This document shows, piece by piece, positions 43,102 through 51,533 of a DNA stretch of 64,000 nucleotides. The position numbers were made by a program, and so were the translations under genes. This stretch comes from Gammaproteobacteria bacterium (GTDB taxonomy: Bacteria; Pseudomonadota; Gammaproteobacteria; Steroidobacterales; Steroidobacteraceae). Each line of letters starts with the position of its first letter. Within the stretch, counting starts at the first letter, position 1. Under the pieces are notes generated by a model that was not told the origin of the DNA, searched no databases, and worked only from the letters and a program-made list of their open reading frames with translations. The stretch is taken from NCBI GenBank assembly GCA_021323735.1, contig JAJPKM010000052.1, positions 1 through 64,000 of the forward strand, written 5' to 3'.

Positions 43102-43674
43102 TTAGGGCAGCTCGGCGACGACTTCGATCTGCACGAGAAAGCCGGGATCGACCAGCCGCTGGACTTGCACCCAGGAAGTCGTCGGCAACCGCTCCTTGTC
43201 GTAATACTCGAAGCGCAAATCGGAAGCTTTTAGCAATGAGTCCATGTCGGTCGTATAGATGGTTTCTCTGACTACTTCTTCGAAATCCGCACCATGGGCG
43301 GCAAGAGTACGGCGTATATTCGAATAAACGGCGCGCAATTGCCCGGCCATGTCGCCGGCCGATACCAAGCGCCCGTTCTCATCCGCGGCCACCGAACCGG
43401 AAATATACAGCGTTTTGTCGATGAGGACGGCCTGAGAATAACCGAAATCCTTTTCGTACGGGTTCAAGTGAAAGACCCGTTTGACGCGCATCGGCGGCGC
43501 TTCTGGCTCCCGCTCGCAGGCGATCAAGGTAAAGACCGTGAGCGAGGCGATGACGACGGCACGGGCGCCAACCAGAATGCGATGCCGCGGACCGGTAACG
43601 CGGCACGAAACTCCATCCGACCCGCGGCGTTCAAACCGGACCGTCGCCCGGCGGCTGGTTTGGGGTGCAATCAT
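43102..43674 (-). CDS. RidA-family lipoprotein lacking the catalytic arginine
   Basis: 190-residue protein. After a long basic N-region there is a TM and lipobox (VVIASLTVFTLIAC, Cys about residue 53), then a RidA-type chorismate-mutase-like fold: AVLIDKTLYISGSVAADENGRLVSAGDMAGQLRAVYSNIRRTL, EEVVRETIYTTDMD and QRLVDPGFLVQIEVVAEL. RidA enzymes need an arginine in the P-A-R-S motif to hydrate imines; here the segment reads LPTTSW, so the arginine is absent. It overlaps the DUF885 stop by four bases (ATGA). Confidence 0.78.
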   Translation of the reverse strand: MIAPQTSRRATVRFERRGSDGVSCRVTGPRHRILVGARAVVIASLTVFTLIACEREPEAPPMRVKRVFHLNPYEKDFGYSQAVLIDKTLYISGSVAADENGRLVSAGDMAGQLRAVYSNIRRTLAAHGADFEEVVRETIYTTDMDSLLKASDLRFEYYDKERLPTTSWVQVQRLVDPGFLVQIEVVAELP

Positions 43675-45368
43675 TTTGCCGCCTCCGCCCAAGCTTTCAT
43701 CTTAGCCTCGAGAAGATCCATGGGCATTGCGCCATCCTTTAGAAGTTCCGCGTGATATTCGCGAACGTCGAAGCGCGCGCCCAGCCACTGCTGCGCATGA
43801 GCCCGCAGCGCGCGGAATCTAAGCGCCCCCGTCATACAAGCCAGAGCGTCGGCCGGATTGGCGGCATAGGAATCGACCATCGCCTCGGCATCCAGGTCAT
43901 CGATCCCGAGATGCGCACGAAGATAGGCAAGGGCCTGGCCTCGAGTCCAGCCTTTGGCATGCAGACCCGTGTCGACCACCAAGGCGACCGCGCAGCGCAT
44001 CTCTCCCGCTGCCGCCTCGGATTTCGCTGCTTCGTCCGGATAGAGCCCCAGTGCCTCGCCGAGGGAAGCGGCATACAAACCCCAACCCTCCGTGAAAGCA
44101 GGTTCTGTACCGAACCGACGAAACCTCGGCAACGCCGCGCGTTCCAGCTGAAGCGTCATCTGCAGATGATGGCCCGGCAAGGCCTGTTGCAGGAAACCGG
44201 CCACCAACACCTTGCGCGCAGCCGTCCCCTGCGTAGTCCCTTGCGTATCCACATAGAGGACGGCGGGGCCGAACGAGCCCGCGCGCCGATAGTACAGCGC
44301 ATTCGCCTGGGTAGGTAACCACGCGGCCGCGCGAATATCAAAATCCGTCTGTGGAATATCGGAAAATAAACTCGGCATTGCCGCTCGCACCCGTGCTTCG
44401 AGTTCTCGATAGGCAGCAGCCGGATCAAGGGCGCCAGGTGCCGCGGCATCACGAGTCGGCGCCGGCGCAGTCGGCATTGGCGCACCGATGCGTTCGACTT
44501 CCGCCAGCCCTAAGCGGTTGACCTCATCGGGCGAGAGCACGGTGCCGACCGCTCTCTTCACCCGGTAGGCATACCACTGGTTGCCCAACGGCAGCTCCGA
44601 CAATGCCATGCCAACCCGGGCACGGGGCAGATACTCTTGCCGCAAAAAATCACGCAGCGTGCGATTCGCCGGCAGCAGCCGACGCGAAACGGCGTCGGCC
44701 ATGGCCTTGCTCAATTCGCCGCGCTTGGGTTCCGGGATCGTCAGCGGCAATGAACGCAGGGGTGCATAGAGGACATTCGCGGACTCATCCGCACCCAGGC
44801 GTTCGAGCAACGGGAGCATACGTTCGATCAGCGCGCGCGGCGATGTATATCCACGGCGCATCCCTTCGCGCATATTGGCGGCCGCCTGCTGCGTCCAACG
44901 CACGTAGTCATCGATGCGGCTCAGCCACTTTTCGTACTCCGCGGCGGAGGCCGGCGGATGCGCCGCCAGATCCAAAGCCTGTGCCGCAAACTGCTGTGGC
45001 ATGCTGCCGAACGGATTGATGGGCATCAGTTCGCTCGGGAACGTGAAGCCCTCGATGAGCAGCTCTCGCTGTCTCACGAAGATGTCGTAGGTCAGTCTCG
45101 AAGCGGCATCCAGCTTCTCGCGCGGCACACTGCGGACCTCGGCGAGATAGCGGCGCTCGATGCCGAGAGAATCCGCGAGAACCTGCGGCGCAATGGCCGT
45201 GTCCGCCGGCAAGTGCTCATCCCAGTATCCTTCGACCAGGCGGCCGAGCTGTTCGACCGGCACCGCAGGGGTAGGTGCCGGCGGGGGCGGCGGCCGCGGC
45301 GGCGAGCCGCAGGCGGTCAGCGTCAAAAACGCGAGTCCGCACCAACCCATGGGAGAAAATCCAGGCAT
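43671..45368 (-). CDS. DUF885 family lipoprotein with degenerate metal motif
   Basis: 565-residue protein. Lipobox LTAC after MGWCGLAFLTLTAC, proline-rich linker, then DUF885 domain: ADSLGIERRYLAEVRS, WYAYRVKRAVGTVLSPDEVNRLGL and the family block LQQALPGHHLQMTLQLERAA followed by EGWGLYAASLGEAL. DUF885 proteins normally have HE-x-x-PGHHLQ, with the first His and Glu part of a zinc-peptidase-like site; here LQ replaces HE, while GHH and EGW remain. Enzyme activity is therefore doubtful. ATG at 45368 (or 45350). First gene of the pair with the RidA lipoprotein. Confidence 0.85.
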   Translation of the reverse strand: MPGFSPMGWCGLAFLTLTACGSPPRPPPPPAPTPAVPVEQLGRLVEGYWDEHLPADTAIAPQVLADSLGIERRYLAEVRSVPREKLDAASRLTYDIFVRQRELLIEGFTFPSELMPINPFGSMPQQFAAQALDLAAHPPASAAEYEKWLSRIDDYVRWTQQAAANMREGMRRGYTSPRALIERMLPLLERLGADESANVLYAPLRSLPLTIPEPKRGELSKAMADAVSRRLLPANRTLRDFLRQEYLPRARVGMALSELPLGNQWYAYRVKRAVGTVLSPDEVNRLGLAEVERIGAPMPTAPAPTRDAAAPGALDPAAAYRELEARVRAAMPSLFSDIPQTDFDIRAAAWLPTQANALYYRRAGSFGPAVLYVDTQGTTQGTAARKVLVAGFLQQALPGHHLQMTLQLERAALPRFRRFGTEPAFTEGWGLYAASLGEALGLYPDEAAKSEAAAGEMRCAVALVVDTGLHAKGWTRGQALAYLRAHLGIDDLDAEAMVDSYAANPADALACMTGALRFRALRAHAQQWLGARFDVREYHAELLKDGAMPMDLLEAKMKAWAEAAK

Positions 45369-45429
45369 GAATGGATTATATGCTGCCGGGTAGGTCCATA
45401 ATCCGCAGCTTACCGCTTAGGAGACAACC

Positions 45430-46716
45430 ATGTTGGTAGGAGCAAGTCCGCGGCGCGTCGCCATCATCGGCGGCGTCCGCATTCCCTTTGCGCGCGGCAA
45501 CGGCGCCTATGCGCAAGCCGGTAACCAGGAAATGTTGACGGCCGCGCTGCGCGGCCTGGTGGACCGCTTCGGATTGCACGGCCAGCGTGTCGATGATGTT
45601 GCCGCCGGCGCGGTGGTGAAGCATTCGAGCCAATGGAATTTGACCCGCGAATCGGTCCTTGGCTGCGGCCTCGCCGCAGAGACCCCAGGACTCGATTTGC
45701 AGCGCGCCTGCGGCACCAGCCTCGAGGCCGCCATTTTGCTGGGTAATAAGATCGCGCTGGGTCAGATCGACTGTGGGATCGCCGCAGGCGCCGACACGGT
45801 GAGCGATCCGCCCGTCGTCTATCCCAGAAGCTTTCAGCAGCTCTTGCTGCGCAGCTATCGCGGCAAGAGCGCCGCGGCGCGAATCCGCCCGTGGCTGGGT
45901 CTGCGCCCCAAAAATCTATGGCCGGTACTACCGGGAGTCACGGAGCCTCGCACCGGCTTGTCGATGGGCGAGAGCACGGAACTCATGGTGAAAACCTGGG
46001 GAATCACGCGCTCAGAACAAGACCAGCTTGCCCTGGAGAGCCATCAAAAAGCGGCGGCCGCCTACGCACAAGGCTTCTACCAAGACTTGGTCGTGCCGTA
46101 TCTGGGTCTTTCCCAGGACAACAATATTCGCCGCGACACGACACTGGAGCAGCTCGCCAAGCTGCGGCCGGTTTTCGATACCTCGGGCGCAGGCACCTTG
46201 ACCGCGGGCAACTCCACGCCGATGACCGACGGCGCCTCCGCCGTTTTGCTCGGCACGGAAGCCTGGGCCCGCGAGCGCAATCTGCCGGTGCTGGCTTTTT
46301 TGAGCTACGGCAAAGTGGCCGCGGTCGACTATCTGGAGAATAAGGAGGGCCTGCTCATGGCACCTGCCTACGCAGTGCCGCGCATGCTGAGCGATGCCAA
46401 ACTTGCGCTGTCTGATTTCGACTTCTACGAAATACACGAGGCGTTTGCGGGTCAGGTGCTCTGCACGCTGAAGGCCTGGACCGATCCGGCTTATTGCCGC
46501 GACAGGCTCAAGCTCCCCGGCGCGCTCGGCGCCATCGATCGGACCAAGCTCAATGTCAAGGGAGGCAGCGTGGCGATCGGCCATCCATTCGCGGCGACCG
46601 GGGCACGCATCGTCGCCACCTTGGCGAAAATCCTCGAGGAAAACCAGGGCAGGCGCGGGCTGATCTCGGTCTGCACGGCAGGAGGCATGGGCGTCACGGC
46701 CATTCTCGAGCGCTAG
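45430..46716 (+). CDS. acetyl-CoA acetyltransferase (thiolase, FadI-like)
   Basis: 428-residue thiolase. Nucleophile in LQRACGTSLEAAI, second active-site motif NVKGGSVAIGHPFAATGARI, the HEAFAGQVL motif and CTAGGMGVTA with the C-terminal catalytic cysteine. Length and the insert around residue 130-190 resemble FadI (trifunctional enzyme beta) more than biosynthetic AtoB. It cleaves 3-ketoacyl-CoA in fatty acid or polymer breakdown. No fadJ is adjacent, so the partner is elsewhere. GGAGAC before the ATG. Confidence 0.92.
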   Translation: MLVGASPRRVAIIGGVRIPFARGNGAYAQAGNQEMLTAALRGLVDRFGLHGQRVDDVAAGAVVKHSSQWNLTRESVLGCGLAAETPGLDLQRACGTSLEAAILLGNKIALGQIDCGIAAGADTVSDPPVVYPRSFQQLLLRSYRGKSAAARIRPWLGLRPKNLWPVLPGVTEPRTGLSMGESTELMVKTWGITRSEQDQLALESHQKAAAAYAQGFYQDLVVPYLGLSQDNNIRRDTTLEQLAKLRPVFDTSGAGTLTAGNSTPMTDGASAVLLGTEAWARERNLPVLAFLSYGKVAAVDYLENKEGLLMAPAYAVPRMLSDAKLALSDFDFYEIHEAFAGQVLCTLKAWTDPAYCRDRLKLPGALGAIDRTKLNVKGGSVAIGHPFAATGARIVATLAKILEENQGRRGLISVCTAGGMGVTAILER

Positions 46717-46787
46717 CATAGAGTTCAGTGCAGGAGGCTAGCCGGCTGCTTTAGCGCCGGCAACCGAAACACGTTATCCTCGCGTCA

Positions 46788-48248
46788 GTGCACTTGAAAG
46801 ATCCAAAATTGCTGCGCGAGCTGTGCTTCATCGATGGCGCGTGGACAGGCGCGGACAATGGCGCAGCGCTGGATGTGAAGAATCCGGCTACGGGGCGCAG
46901 GCTGGGCTCGATTCCCAACATGGGTGCCGCGGAGACACGGCGCGCGATTGCCGCGGCCGCCGCCGCTCTGCCGGCGTGGAAGGCGCGTACCGCCAAGGAA
47001 CGTGCCGTCATCATGCGCCGCTGGTTCGATTTGATGGTCGAACATCAGGAAGACCTCGCCACGCTGATGACGGCCGAGCAGGGCAAGCCGCTGGCCGAGT
47101 CGAAAGTGGAAATACTGTATGCAGCCTCCTTCATCGAGTGGTTTGCGGAAGAGGCCAAGCGCATTTACGGCGATGTGATTCCGGCTCATCAAAGCGACAA
47201 GCGGATTCTGGTGCTGCGCCAGCCGGTCGGTGTCGTCGCCGCCATCACACCCTGGAATTTCCCCGCCGCGATGATTACACGCAAGGCAGGCCCGGCGCTT
47301 GCCGCCGGCTGCACTTTAGTGTGCAAACCCGCCACGCAAACACCCTTTTCGGCGCTGGCCATGGCGGAACTCGCCGAGCGCGCCGGCATCCCCGGCGGCG
47401 TGTTCAACGTGATCACGGGCAGCGCCGCGGCAATCGGTGGCGAGATGACCGGCAACCCCACGGTGCGCAAGCTCACGTTCACCGGGTCGACCGAAGTTGG
47501 CAAGAAGCTGATGGTTCAATGCGCCGGCACGGTGAAGAAGCTATCGCTGGAACTGGGCGGCAATGCGCCGTTCATCGTGTTCGACGATGCCGATCTGGAC
47601 GCCGCCGTCCAGGGCGCGCTGGCGAGCAAGTATCGAAACACCGGACAGACCTGCGTCTGCGCCAATCGGCTCTTGATCCAGGCCGGTGTGTATGACGAGT
47701 TTGCGAAGCGGTTGAGATTGGCCGTCGCGCAATTGCGCGTGGGAGACGGGCTTGCGGGCGTCACCGATCAGGGTCCGCTGATCGACGCCAAGGCAGTGAG
47801 CAAAGTCGAAGAGCACATTGCGGATGCGCTGGCGAAAGGTGCCAGCATTCTGCTCGGCGGCAAGCGCCACGCCTTGGGCGGAACGTTTTTCGAACCCACC
47901 ATCCTCACCGACGTCACGGCCAAGATGCTGGTGGCGCGCGAAGAGACGTTCGGACCGGTGGCGCCGCTGTTCAAATTTGAAACCGAATCGCAGGCCATCG
48001 CCATGGCCAACGACACCGAGTTCGGTCTGGCCGCATACATCTATACGCGCGATCTCGCGCGCAGCTGGAGAGTATCCGAGGCGGTAGAGTACGGCATCGT
48101 CGGATTGAACACCGGGATCATCTCCACCGAAGTCGCGCCGTTCGGCGGTGTCAAGGAATCGGGCACCGGCCGCGAGGGGTCGAAATACGGCATTTTGGAC
48201 TACACCGAAATCAAGTATCTCTGCATCGGCGGAGTGAGTGGATCCTAA
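46788..48248 (+). CDS. gabD: succinate-semialdehyde dehydrogenase (NADP-type)
   Basis: 486-residue aldehyde dehydrogenase. Cofactor site ITPWNFPAAMITRKAGPALAAGC and FTGSTEVGK, catalytic Glu in LELGGNAPFIVF, catalytic Cys in YRNTGQTCVCANR (a second Cys two residues on, as in GabD), and the tail KESGTGREGSKYGILDYTEIKYLC of GabD. It oxidises succinate semialdehyde to succinate in 4-aminobutyrate breakdown. GTG start at 46788. The next gene starts three bases after the stop. Confidence 0.93.
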   Translation: MHLKDPKLLRELCFIDGAWTGADNGAALDVKNPATGRRLGSIPNMGAAETRRAIAAAAAALPAWKARTAKERAVIMRRWFDLMVEHQEDLATLMTAEQGKPLAESKVEILYAASFIEWFAEEAKRIYGDVIPAHQSDKRILVLRQPVGVVAAITPWNFPAAMITRKAGPALAAGCTLVCKPATQTPFSALAMAELAERAGIPGGVFNVITGSAAAIGGEMTGNPTVRKLTFTGSTEVGKKLMVQCAGTVKKLSLELGGNAPFIVFDDADLDAAVQGALASKYRNTGQTCVCANRLLIQAGVYDEFAKRLRLAVAQLRVGDGLAGVTDQGPLIDAKAVSKVEEHIADALAKGASILLGGKRHALGGTFFEPTILTDVTAKMLVAREETFGPVAPLFKFETESQAIAMANDTEFGLAAYIYTRDLARSWRVSEAVEYGIVGLNTGIISTEVAPFGGVKESGTGREGSKYGILDYTEIKYLCIGGVSGS

Positions 48249-48251
48249 CTC

Positions 48252-48983
48252 GTGCTGGGACGCTTCCTGGAGTTCTCGCTCGCCACGCCGGATATTCAGG
48301 CGTCCTTGGAGTTCTATGCAGGCTTGGGATTCTCCGGCGCGGACGTGGGGGATGCCTGGCCCCATGCCTATGCGGTGGTCACGGACGGACGGATCTGTCT
48401 CGGACTGCATCAGTCGCCCATCCCCGCCCCATCGCTTACCTTCGTGAAGCCGGATCTGCTCAAGCACTTGGACGATCTTGAACGCAGAGGGATCGAGTTC
48501 GAATTCCGACGCCTTGGCAATGATGTGTTCAACGAAGTGGGCTGGTTCGATCCTTCCGGCCAGCTGGTGCGGTTGATCGAGGCGCGGACTTTTTCGCCGA
48601 GCAAACGGCTCGCGCACGACACCTCGCGCTGCGGATATTTTTTGGAGATTGCCATGCCGGCGCCGGACCTCGAAGCGGCGAAGGCATACTGGGAAGCTTT
48701 CGGATTCGTCGGCATGGACCAGCCCGAGGATCGCTTGCCGCATATTGCATGCACGAGCGACTTCATCGATGTCGGGCTGTATCACCCGGCGGACCTGCGC
48801 CGCACGACCTTGAGATTCGAGGTGGATGATGTGGGCGGCGCGCTGGCCCATCTTGCCGACAAAGGCATCGTGCCGAACGGCGAAACGCCGCCGGGTCTGC
48901 GCTCCGTTCCCGCCGCCGCGCTGGTCGCGCCCGAGGGCACGCCGATTCTCCTGACCAGGAGCGTCTCTGAGCATTCCGCCTGA
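48252..48983 (+). CDS. VOC-family protein with two glyoxalase-like modules
   Basis: 243 residues, two tandem betaalphabetabetabeta modules: MLGRFLEFSLATPDIQASLEFYAGLGF and, from about residue 129, YFLEIAMPAPDLEAAKAYWEAFGF. Each half has a plausible metal/ligand set (Glu/His in HAYAVV and EVGWFDPSGQLVRLIE). The substrate is unknown; extradiol dioxygenase-like or lyase-like uses are possible. GTG start three bases after gabD, so it is translated with that gene. Confidence 0.88.
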   Translation: MLGRFLEFSLATPDIQASLEFYAGLGFSGADVGDAWPHAYAVVTDGRICLGLHQSPIPAPSLTFVKPDLLKHLDDLERRGIEFEFRRLGNDVFNEVGWFDPSGQLVRLIEARTFSPSKRLAHDTSRCGYFLEIAMPAPDLEAAKAYWEAFGFVGMDQPEDRLPHIACTSDFIDVGLYHPADLRRTTLRFEVDDVGGALAHLADKGIVPNGETPPGLRSVPAAALVAPEGTPILLTRSVSEHSA

Positions 48984-49188
48984 GCCGAGTGGCCGCTAGG
49001 CGCCCGTCTTAAGGTTCGCGGCTGATCGGCAACGATGCGCAACTTCAGCTGCAGGACGTCGTCGACCTGCAAGGTCGTGCACAGGCGGACAGGCTCAGTG
49101 CCAGCAGCACGATGGCAATCTTGTCGAACAACAATGGCGGCCCGCCGACTTGCTAAACTAGGCGCTACATTTTGCACCCGGAGGTACG

Positions 49189-49752
49189 ATGCCAATCTCA
49201 GGTTCACCCGGCCGCTACAGCCCCGTGGCTCAAGGCTTTCATTGGATCATCGCCGGACTCATCGTGACCCAATTCACCCTGGCGTGGATGGCGGACGATC
49301 TGCCTTTGGGGATGCATAAGCTTGCCCTGCTCACCCGTCACAAGAGCTTCGGCATGACCGTGCTTATGCTGGCGGTGTTGCGGCTGTCGTGGCGACTGTT
49401 CAATCGCCCTCCGGAATTGCCCGCCGGCATGTCGAGGATCGAAAGAATTCTCGCCAAGGCCACCCATGTCGCATTCTACGTTTTGTTGTTCGCCATGCCG
49501 CTGACCGGCTGGTTGATGTCCTCGGCGAAGAACTACTCGGTCAGCTGGTTCGGCCGATTCACGTGGCCGAATCTCATCGGCCCGGACGAAGGGTGGTTCG
49601 TGGCGCTGAGAATCATTCACGCGTTATTGAGCTGGCTGCTGCTCAGCCTCGCGATCTTGCACATTCTCGCCGCGCTCAAGCATCATTTCTGGAACAAGGA
49701 TGATGTGCTCAAACGCATGCTGCCATTCACCAAATCGGAGGAGCGAACATGA
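49189..49752 (+). CDS. cytochrome b561-type membrane protein
   Basis: 187-residue four-helix membrane cytochrome. Heme-binding histidines are visible in QGFHWIIAGLI (His18), MHKLALLTRHKS, and the later HILAALKHHFWNKDD and RIIHALLSWLL helices. These carry b-type hemes and transfer electrons between quinones and periplasmic partners. GGAGG seven bases before the ATG at 49189. Overlaps the YceI gene by four bases (ATGA), a common pairing. Confidence 0.93.
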   Translation: MPISGSPGRYSPVAQGFHWIIAGLIVTQFTLAWMADDLPLGMHKLALLTRHKSFGMTVLMLAVLRLSWRLFNRPPELPAGMSRIERILAKATHVAFYVLLFAMPLTGWLMSSAKNYSVSWFGRFTWPNLIGPDEGWFVALRIIHALLSWLLLSLAILHILAALKHHFWNKDDVLKRMLPFTKSEERT

Positions 49753-50312
49753 ACAAAGCCATCATTGCCGCAGCCGCGGGCCTCTTGTCGGCCGTGGCGG
49801 CAGGCGCCGACAATGCGCCGAGCTACACCGCGGACACCCAGCAAAGCAAACTGGAATTTACCGGCGTGCAGGCGGGCGCGGAATTCAAAGGCGTGTTCCA
49901 TAAATTCACTGCCGGCGTCGATTTCGCCCCTGAGGCGCCCGCGGCCTCGCGCATCGACGTGCAGATCGACATGAATTCCGTCGATTCGATGGACAAGGAT
50001 CGCGATACGACTATTCGCGGCAAGGACATCTTCGACGTCGCGCATCTGCCGACGGCACACTATGTCACCAAGACCATCTCCAAGACCGCCGCGGGTTTCA
50101 GCGCGGTGGGCGCACTCACTTTGCACGGCGTCACCAAGGACGTGCCTATCGACTTCCAGTTCACGCAGGCTTCGGGCGGCGCCAAACTGACCGGGACCGC
50201 GAAGCTCAATCGTCTGGATTTCGGCGTGGGACAGGGTGATTGGAAGAGCACCGAGTGGGTCGGCGATGCGGTGAAAATCAGTTTTTCGCTGGTACTTAAA
50301 CCTAAGACTTAG
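49749..50312 (+). CDS. YceI family periplasmic protein
   Basis: 187-residue exported lipocalin-like protein. Signal peptide MNKAIIAAAAGLLSAVAAGADN; YceI fold: SKLEFTGVQAGAEFKGVFHKFTAGVDFAPE, DSMDKDRDTTIRGKDIFDVAHLPTAHYVT, GALTLHGVTKDVPIDFQF and KSTEWVGDAVKISFSLV. YceI proteins bind polyisoprenoids and often accompany cytochrome b561 genes, with which it is translationally coupled here; the pair may act on isoprenoid quinones. Confidence 0.94.
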   Translation: MNKAIIAAAAGLLSAVAAGADNAPSYTADTQQSKLEFTGVQAGAEFKGVFHKFTAGVDFAPEAPAASRIDVQIDMNSVDSMDKDRDTTIRGKDIFDVAHLPTAHYVTKTISKTAAGFSAVGALTLHGVTKDVPIDFQFTQASGGAKLTGTAKLNRLDFGVGQGDWKSTEWVGDAVKISFSLVLKPKT

Positions 50313-50382
50313 GAGCCTGGGAACTGGATTGTTTTTAGGCCGCCGAGTAACCTTGCCGGCCTCAAAGCTTCCGGAGCGAGTT

Positions 50383-51492
50383 ATGAAAATCGGCGTCCCC
50401 AAAGAGATCAAAATTCATGAATACCGCGTGGGCCTGGTGCCCGCGGGCGTTCGCGAACTCGTCGATTCGGGACATCAAGTCCTCGTGCAAAGCGGGGCAG
50501 GTGCGGGGATAGGCTTCGAAGATTCCCACTACCAGGCGGCCGGCGCCGCGATATCCAGGAAGGTCGAGGAAATCTTCGGTACCTCCGATCTCATCGTCAA
50601 GGTCAAGGAGCCGCAACTGGCCGAATGCCAGCTGCTGCACAGCGGCCAAACGTTATTTACTTATTTGCATTTGGCGGCCGATCGGGAACAGACGCTGGCG
50701 CTGCTTGCCTCCGGGGTGACCGCGATCGCGTACGAGACCGTCACTGCCCCCGACGGGTCATTGCCCCTGCTGACTCCCATGAGCGAAGTGGCGGGACGCA
50801 TGTCGGTGCAAGTCGGTGCGAATTGCCTGCAAAAGGCCAATGGCGGCTTTGGCGTGCTGTTGGGCGGGGTTCCGGGCGTTGCGCCGGCGAAGGTCCTGGT
50901 CCTGGGCGGAGGCGTTTCGGGCACCCATGCCGTGGAAATGGCGGTGGGGCTGCGCGCCGACGTGACCGTCGTCGACCGCTCGGTCAAGCGCCTGCGGGAA
51001 CTCTCTACCATCTTCGGCAGCCAGCTCAAGACCGTGTACTCGACGGCGCACGCCATCGAGGAACTCGTGCGCGAGGCCGATCTGGTGATCGGCGCCGTTC
51101 TGATCGCGGGCGCGGCGGCTCCTAAACTGGTGACCCGCGCGATGGTCAAGACCATGAAACCCGGCGCCGTACTGGTCGACATTGCGATCGATCAGGGCGG
51201 TTGCTTCGAGACCAGCCGTCCCACGACTCACGCAGAGCCCACCTACGTGCTGGACGGCGTCATCCATTACGCGGTCACCAACATGCCAGGTGCCGTGCCG
51301 AGAACCTCTACTTTCGCGCTCACCAACGCGACGCTCCCCTATGTCAAAGCGCTGGCGGATCACGGTTGGCGGGCTGCGATTTCCAACGACGGCGGACTGG
51401 CGCAAGGACTCAACGTGCATGCCGGTCAGCTGACACACCAGGCCGTGGCCAGTGCCCTTGGATTGGACTATCGAGCCTATCGCGCAGCCTAG
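50383..51492 (+). CDS. ald: alanine dehydrogenase
   Basis: 369-residue NAD-dependent enzyme interconverting alanine and pyruvate plus ammonia. MKIGVPKEIKIHEYRVGLVP at the start, active-site Lys/His region VKVKEPQLAEC and TYLHLAADREQT, Rossmann KVLVLGGGVSGTHAVEMA, and VTNMPGAVPRTSTFALTNATLPYV near the C-terminus. ATG at 50383 with GGAGCGAG upstream gives the family start. It may serve alanine breakdown or ammonium assimilation. Confidence 0.96.
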   Translation: MKIGVPKEIKIHEYRVGLVPAGVRELVDSGHQVLVQSGAGAGIGFEDSHYQAAGAAISRKVEEIFGTSDLIVKVKEPQLAECQLLHSGQTLFTYLHLAADREQTLALLASGVTAIAYETVTAPDGSLPLLTPMSEVAGRMSVQVGANCLQKANGGFGVLLGGVPGVAPAKVLVLGGGVSGTHAVEMAVGLRADVTVVDRSVKRLRELSTIFGSQLKTVYSTAHAIEELVREADLVIGAVLIAGAAAPKLVTRAMVKTMKPGAVLVDIAIDQGGCFETSRPTTHAEPTYVLDGVIHYAVTNMPGAVPRTSTFALTNATLPYVKALADHGWRAAISNDGGLAQGLNVHAGQLTHQAVASALGLDYRAYRAA

Positions 51493-51533
51493 CTGCGCGC
51501 CAGAGACCCGCCGTCCGTCCCGGCGCTGTCTGA

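Noticed and set aside
47541-48974. 477-codon minus-strand frame opposite gabD and the VOC gene
   Set aside because: Antisense shadow; spans two real plus-strand genes and their junction.
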